Positions 30,356 to 35,605 of a stretch of DNA of 35,605 bases are shown piece by piece. The position numbers were made by a program, and so were the translations under genes. How positions within the stretch are numbered: position 1 is the first letter of the stretch; every line of letters begins with the position of its first letter. The stretch covers positions 920 through 36,524 of the forward strand of contig CAUDNR010000089.1 of NCBI GenBank assembly GCA_958430865.1. Direction: 5' to 3'. Origin of the DNA: Entrophospora sp. SA101 (taxonomy: Eukaryota > Glomeromycota > Glomeromycetes > Entrophosporales > Entrophosporaceae). A model generated the notes under the pieces. That model did not search any database. It was not told the origin of the DNA and saw only the letters and a program-made list of their open reading frames with translations.

Positions 30356-30664
30356 GTGTCAGATTTAATTAAATTTTCCTTACCAAAAACAATGGTCCCG
30401 CCTCCATACTTGCAGAAAATTTTCACTACAAGTGAAGCCCCCCCAATGTTTGAAGGTTTTTTTATAAGGTCAACAAAAACTTTCCCTTATTTTCCCCTCG
30501 GACCAGGCTTGATTGTTGTCGTATGGGCATTGATCACTGATGAAGATCCACATTTGTGTGATGATTGCTTTGTGTTATACCCCTCTAGAATAAAGTCAGT
30601 GTCTGCAACGGGTTGCTGTTTTGGATTTTCCCGGAATTTAGGCACACCAAGGTTGGTCAAATGA
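30356..30664 (+). other. Conserved ORF in inner arm module (right copy)
   Basis: 102 codons, partner of 16803-17036. It begins MSDLIKFSLPKTMVPPP and contains LGPGLIVVVWALITDEDP and YPSRIKSVSATGCCFGF. The left copy is broken upstream of its MKAPQLFEGF start, while this copy is open. No family recognised; possibly transposon-derived. Confidence 0.3.
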
Positions 30665-30885
30665 AAATTAAAGAGCCTTCTCTGGTTTGGGTGCTGTGAG
30701 GGAAGATTAGTGAAAACATCGTTGATTATTGGTCGATGAACAGAAATTCCTGGAACTCTGTTTGCATCGTTCTATCCCTTTGAGAGTATCTCGGTGAGAT
30801 TAGCCTTGTGTAAACGAGGAACATGAGAATGACTGTAGTATCCAAGACAGTGTGTGTGCTTTAACGCCTGGGGTAAGATATATCG

Positions 30886-30953
30886 GGGGTAAGATATGTC
30901 AAGGTTAAGGTATGACCCTAAGCCCATACCTTAACCTTCACATACCTTACCCC
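30886..30953. repeat. Long hairpin, right-arm copy
   Basis: GGGGTAAGATATGTCAAGGT followed by TAAGGTATG (30886-30914) pairs with CATACCTTAACCTTCACATA followed by CCTTACCCC (30925-30953). The stem differs from the left-arm hairpin at several bases, and the pairing is mostly retained. Confidence 0.75.
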
Positions 30954-32161
30954 TGACATATCCGGTAATCAAAACTTGTCCTTGTATCTTAACCCTGACA
31001 TATCACCCCGACATCAAACCTTGTCCTTGTATACTCGAAATGTTTCTTTTTCAACGGTGTGCTGCCTTGACATGTAAATATATATTTATAATAATATTAA
31101 TATTATTACTGATTACGAAAAGCAAATACCAATTATTTACCATCTTGATGAGGATCTTATAATTACCTAGAAAAGATCTGCTCCGCGTTTTGATTTCAAT
31201 TAAAATACTTGTATAAGTAAAAGATATATCAATGCAAATTAAAAAAAAATACTTCTAGCCAGTTATTAACACGTCTTCAGGCAGGTACCAAACAACATCA
31301 TGTCATTGTTAAAAAAAAATTGTTTTACCAAAACCCCCCCCCCCCAATCCCAATAATGGCGTTTGTCGATCAAACTTCTTAATTGGTGGTCCGCCAATCA
31401 ACGATAGAAATTTGTTATGCAGATTCGGGATATCAAACTTATTATTACTAGTTAACAGATTCTCAAGATAGACAAGAATTTAAATAGGAAAAATAGTAAG
31501 TTACGCGATGATTTTCTTTTAATGTAATATGTTCGTTAAACTTTTTTGTTGTAAAGAACTTTTATTTATTAATAAAAAAAAGGAAATAAATAAGTCAAAT
31601 AAATCAAATGTATGTTGTAGAAAATATTCTATGAAAAAAAAGTTGTTACACGAAATTTACTTAGTCTCAATTTCTTAAGTGTATAACAAAATTCGGAATT
31701 TTCAAAATGCTAAGGCTCTGCCAATTTTCAGTTTAAAAAAAAACCAGCCGATAAGTTTTGAAGCTTGAGTCATGGACAATAAAACTTATCGGTTAATTTT
31801 TTTTTGTTTTAGTATTTTGAAGTTGACCAATTGTTACTATAAGCAATTAATGATTATAGATGATCTGCATGGGTTTCTGTAAACCACTCCCTATTTAAAT
31901 TTACATTGTTTATAATTTCTTTAAATATCTCAAAATTTTATTAAGTAAAGTGGGTATGGTTTCTAAGCTAAAATTAATCCTTGCAGTGAATTCAATATAG
32001 GGGTGCCATTCGTCCTCAGGGACGTTGGTCGCGTTTCTATTGTCCATACCCCATACAATAAGATATAAATAAAATACAAATTATTTGTTATCAGTCGATA
32101 ATCATTTGTGAATTGTTACCAACAAATGTTTGAAATGGTTACGAATCCTATAAAAAATTTA

Positions 32162-32393
32162 GTCAGAAAATGTATGGTTTTTCCATACATTTTCCGCATA
32201 TTCTGTATGGAATGTGTACAGAATTATACATTAAAAGATTACTTTTCCGTACATATTTGCCCTGAAAATGCACTGAAAATGTATGGAAAATGTACAGAAT
32301 GCATTTTCAGGACATTTTTAGGACAAATATGTGCCATTTTCATGTATAATTCCGTACATATTCCATACAAAATGCATGGAACATGTATATCGA
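32162..32393. mobile_element. Palindromic MITE-like element (copy in R3)
   Basis: Inverted copy of the element at 15087-15318, followed at 32394-32832 by the inverted minisatellite of about 20-bp units. Confidence 0.65.
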
Positions 32394-32832
32394 ATATTCA
32401 AAATAATTGCAAGTATTCAAAATAGTTACGAGTATCCAAAATAGTTACGAATATCAAAAATAGTTACTAGCACCAAATAATTACGAATATGCAAAAATAA
32501 ATACAAGTATCCAAAATAGTTATGAATATCCTAAATAGTTACGAGTATCCAAAATATCCAAAATAAACGAGTATTCAAAATAAAAACAAGCATCCAAAAT
32601 AGTTACAAATATCCAAAATAATTAAGATTTTCCAAATAATTACGGAGTATTCAAAATAAACACAAGTATTTAAAATGAATATCCAAAGTATCCAAAATAT
32701 CCAAAATAGTTATGAATATCCAAATAATTACAAGTATCCAAAGTATTCAAAATAGTTACGAATATTCAAAATAATTGCGAAATAAATTACATATCCTTGA
32801 ATAAATTGGTTTTCGAGTATTCGTAAAAAATT
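32394..32832. repeat. Degenerate minisatellite, third copy (inverted)
   Basis: Reverse complement of 14648-15086: units of the type GTTACGAGTATCCAAAATA. The unit period of about 20 bp is kept. Confidence 0.85.
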
Positions 32833-33667
32833 TGATTTCAGTCAAGTACACTATTGTAAAGAACATTTACTTGCTATTTTATTGGGAAAGTGTGCCTTCA
32901 GAACTGACAGCGCTTCTTCTAATTGTCTAAAAATAAATAATACTATTTTTGATTTTAATTTAAATCAAAAACCCGTTGGAGAAATTTGTTTTTCTTGCCT
33001 AACAAATAATTGAAAAGCACCATTCCCATATATTGATCATTCTAGAAAAAAAAAAAATAATACTTTTTCAGTATATTGTATTCCCTTGGTATTATTTTAC
33101 AAAGTGATTGTATATAGCCCTTTTTACCCCAATGAATCAAAATTCGCTTGTTGTATAATAATAATAGTCATACAATATGTCCAATACAATAGCAAGTAAA
33201 TTTGCATAAAGTCCAATTTAATTTTGAGTTACGTTGTCGACAAGATAATATAGAATTATTTTCTTTTTGGGAAAGTGTGCCTTCAGAATTGACGACACTT
33301 CTTCCACTTTTTGATTTTTAATCAATGTAAATTAATTAAATTTTTCTATAAACCTACCCGTTTTTTTTTCTTGTTTTATTCAGACACTTTTTTTGTTACT
33401 GAGAAATAATTAAAAAGCACCAAACATTCTCATATTGATCATTTTCAGGAAAACTTTTTTATTTTTTTTTAGTATATTGTTCCCTTAACAAAAACACTAA
33501 AATGCATAATGATTGTACAGCCTTTTTTATCCCAATAAATAAAATAATTTTTGTTTACTCCAGAAAAGAAAATAGTTTTCCAATTCCGGAGTTATTAATA
33601 TATTAATATACTAATTGATTGGTCGAATCACAAATACATTGCCTATAAATACCAATAAAATAAGTCT

Positions 33668-34735
33668 ATGAGAGAACTTTATCCATTATTTGATATGAAC
33701 AAAGGATTTCTACTCAACCAAAGCAAGAAAGTAAAATCAAGTTTATTGACTTTATTTTCATTCATTACACTTGTAACCGCGTCAATTGTTGACGAAAATT
33801 ATGAACCTGAACAGGACGTGTACGATGCAATTATCAACACGCTCTTTCCAGTATTTTTGGTCGTCCTGTTCATTGTGAAAGGGGAATCTGGGCACATCAA
33901 GAATGTGCTGCTGCCATTACTAGATGACTTGTTATACAACACAGTCACTTGGGTGATTCCGCTGGTGGTTTCTTTTGCTTATGATGATTTGAAGAGTATA
34001 AAGATATTTTCAATCGTAAACATGGGTTTATATGTAACTTGCGCAGTATACACAATAATTAGGAACAAAACAATCAAAAATACACCTGGTTCTTTTACAC
34101 CTATCTTTTTTTTCTTGGTGCTTTTCCCAGCTATAGTAATCACAACATTCTGGATTGTTCTTATGATAAATGGAGGTCTTTTGGATCCAATTGGCTTATT
34201 ATTCCTTGCATTATTTGGGATGTTGTTAGTTACAGAATTTTTTTATTTTATATTATTTGGTTTTGAGTTCTGTTTTGGTATCGGCCAAGTATTTAAATCA
34301 AAGTTCGGTCATATATTTTTTCCTGTATGGTTTTATCTCCCGAGTGTCCTGCAAACATTATTTATTGTGTTGAAATGGCCAATCGATTTTTACTTTGTCA
34401 AGACATGCATATTTATACTGGTTCTTTCTTTAGCAAGGAATTTGTACATCTTTATAGATAAGGAGCCAGCATCTGATGATTTTCTGGCTACTTCAACAAC
34501 ATTCACTCAATTTAGACTACGCAAAACAATAAATGAAATAGTAAAGGAGAATGAAAGTCAAGAGGTGAATGAAACTCAAAAGGAAATAATCAAGGCAGTG
34601 GACAAATCAATTGCCGAAATGAAAGAATCAATAATGGCTGAAGTGAACAAATCAATGGCTGAAATGAAAGAATCAATAAAATTGAAAAATCAAGATATAT
34701 TGGATGAAGTTGTGTGTGAAAAAGGTAGCAAATAA
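33668..34735 (+). CDS. Multi-pass membrane protein with coiled-coil tail, copy 3
   Basis: 355 residues, identical to the products of 1327-2394 and 12745-13812, here on the plus strand in the right inverted-repeat arm. The leader CCTATAAATACCAATAAAAT and the TATA-like element (33644-33651) are retained. The second in-frame ATG is at 33695-33697. Function unknown. The complete protein identity reflects recent copying and says nothing about constraint. Confidence 0.8.
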   Translation: MRELYPLFDMNKGFLLNQSKKVKSSLLTLFSFITLVTASIVDENYEPEQDVYDAIINTLFPVFLVVLFIVKGESGHIKNVLLPLLDDLLYNTVTWVIPLVVSFAYDDLKSIKIFSIVNMGLYVTCAVYTIIRNKTIKNTPGSFTPIFFFLVLFPAIVITTFWIVLMINGGLLDPIGLLFLALFGMLLVTEFFYFILFGFEFCFGIGQVFKSKFGHIFFPVWFYLPSVLQTLFIVLKWPIDFYFVKTCIFILVLSLARNLYIFIDKEPASDDFLATSTTFTQFRLRKTINEIVKENESQEVNETQKEIIKAVDKSIAEMKESIMAEVNKSMAEMKESIKLKNQDILDEVVCEKGSK

Positions 34736-35210
34736 ATAATAATGGTAATTTAACATTAGTTTTCATTTAGAAATGACTATTGTTCTGGGTGACTTCGTCA
34801 CTAACAGTATATACATGTATTTATTTATTATATGTGTGTGTGTGTATATATATATATATAACAAATTTACAAATAAAAATTTATGATATTGTTATTTAAT
34901 AAAAATCTAGCCTAACCATATTCCTGATACAAATATTAATATATTAATATCTATATCCGATATTCGTAATAAAAAAGATCCAATTTTCATAAAATTCTCA
35001 TAATATTTTATTTTGTAATCGCGTTATTTAAGGAGAAATTGAAGGATTCGTTAATAGTGTGGTTCCATATTAATATTGCACGATTTTTTTTTTCTTTATT
35101 CTATAAAATCAAAGAAATAAATTACAGTTATTCACTAATTTCATTAATTTCATATTTTATTATTTTATTTTTTAAAACTAACTGATCAAATAATGCAACT
35201 CAAAACTTTA

Positions 35211-35535
35211 TCGCTCCATGATACTTAAATATCGTTTAGCTGCTCTCAAGTCAAGACAATGCAAGTTACCTGAAAACAAGCAATTTTGTCCTGAAGCATT
35301 TTTAAATGTTGTGGCTGAGAAACTTACATATACCGCTGTGATGTTTATTCAAGTGGAATTATTAAATGAATTTTTCTTTCAATTTCCAAGAGAAGTTGAT
35401 AATCGTCTCATTTATGACTTGGATCGAAAACAAATATTATCTTTTGCAAAAGAAAATCCTTACATTTGCAAGCATTTGGAATTACAAGAAAGAAAACGTA
35501 AATTAGAAGAGGTAATGTAATGTTCAATTTAATTG
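35211..35535 (+). pseudogene. MGM1 fragment (copy of 26104-26428)
   Basis: 325 bp that I read as identical to 26104-26428: the last 98 codons of the Mgm1 stalk exon (…[14 protein letters not shown] to RKLEEV) plus the donor GTAATG and 24 nt of the last intron. It lacks the GTPase, the start and the last exon, so it cannot make Mgm1. It joins the inverted-repeat arm at 35210/35211 with at most one or two shared bases, and ends at 35535, where the intron sequence is replaced by unrelated DNA. Confidence 0.93.
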
Positions 35536-35605
35536 GCCAAGACCTCTTTGGTTTACATTTTTTCAATCTTGCATACTCCTGAATTACAGATTGATCAGTT
35601 TTTAT

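Larger units (their letters stand above)
29929..35210. repeat. Right arm of large inverted repeat
   Basis: Reverse complement of 12271-17544. The inner 1.2 kb (29929-31129) is diverged; the outer part (31130-35210) is nearly identical to 12271-16350. The arm stops at 35210, where the left arm continues to 11547; here it is replaced abruptly by a piece of Mgm1. Confidence 0.93.
32149..35210. repeat. Repeat block R3 (third copy, inverted)
   Basis: Reverse complement of 12270-15331. It carries the same local variant as R2 at about 33370-33405 (TTTTGTTACTGAGAAATAAT), so it shares its history with R2 rather than R1. It lacks the leftmost 0.7 kb of the block. Confidence 0.95.

Noticed and set aside
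1..35605. tRNA or rRNA genes
   Set aside because: No cloverleaf-like or conserved rRNA segment was recognised by eye on either strand; a covariance-model scan would be decisive.

Overview
The window looks like nuclear DNA of an AT-rich fungus, most likely an arbuscular-mycorrhizal (Rhizophagus-type) species; that placement is inference. The support is a base composition near three-quarters A+T, short 80-120 nt spliceosomal introns, a fungal-type mitochondrial dynamin (Mgm1), a fungal Dpb4 histone-fold protein, decayed DDE transposons and heavy repeat content. Nothing bacterial or viral was seen. Two assembly gaps are present (10665-11546 and 21892-21901).

Layout. (1) 1-6.9 kb: three tandem minus-strand copies of an unrecognised family coding multi-pass membrane proteins with a coiled-coil tail: one intact (1327-2394), one broken (4130-5102), one nearly intact (5722-6840). 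(2) 6.9-10.6 kb: no intact gene; a small transposase relic near 8.1 kb. (3) The block 129-3913 recurs directly at 11547-15331 and inverted at 32149-35210, so the 355-residue membrane protein is encoded three times with identical sequence. (4) The second and third copies belong to a larger inverted repeat of about 5.3 kb per arm (12271-17544 and 29929-35210) around a 12.4-kb interior. The outer 4 kb of the arms is almost identical and the inner 1.2 kb is clearly diverged. (5) Interior: a short GC-richer ORF (17799-18119), a small MITE-like element, a broken DDE transposase (19127-21196), a broken coiled-coil reading frame, the Mgm1 locus (22363-26561, plus strand), and a four-exon DPB4-like gene on the minus strand (28123-29133) containing a probable GC-AG intron. 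(6) Right end: 325 bp copied from Mgm1 abuts the inverted-repeat arm directly.

The only two genes with a recognised cellular role are Mgm1 (inner-membrane fusion GTPase of mitochondria) and Dpb4 (histone-fold subunit of DNA polymerase epsilon and of an ISWI remodeller). They are convergent and show no functional link. The Mgm1 locus carries a tandem duplication of its GTPase exon, shared frame lesions in both copies and a nonsense codon in its first exon, so as assembled it cannot make a full protein. Several stop codons here are TGA where CGA (Arg) is expected, and the two GTPase-exon copies differ at four CpG sites, which suggests decay by deamination of methylated cytosine.

The most novel material is the membrane/coiled-coil family with its amplification history, and the inverted-repeat structure that has copied it.
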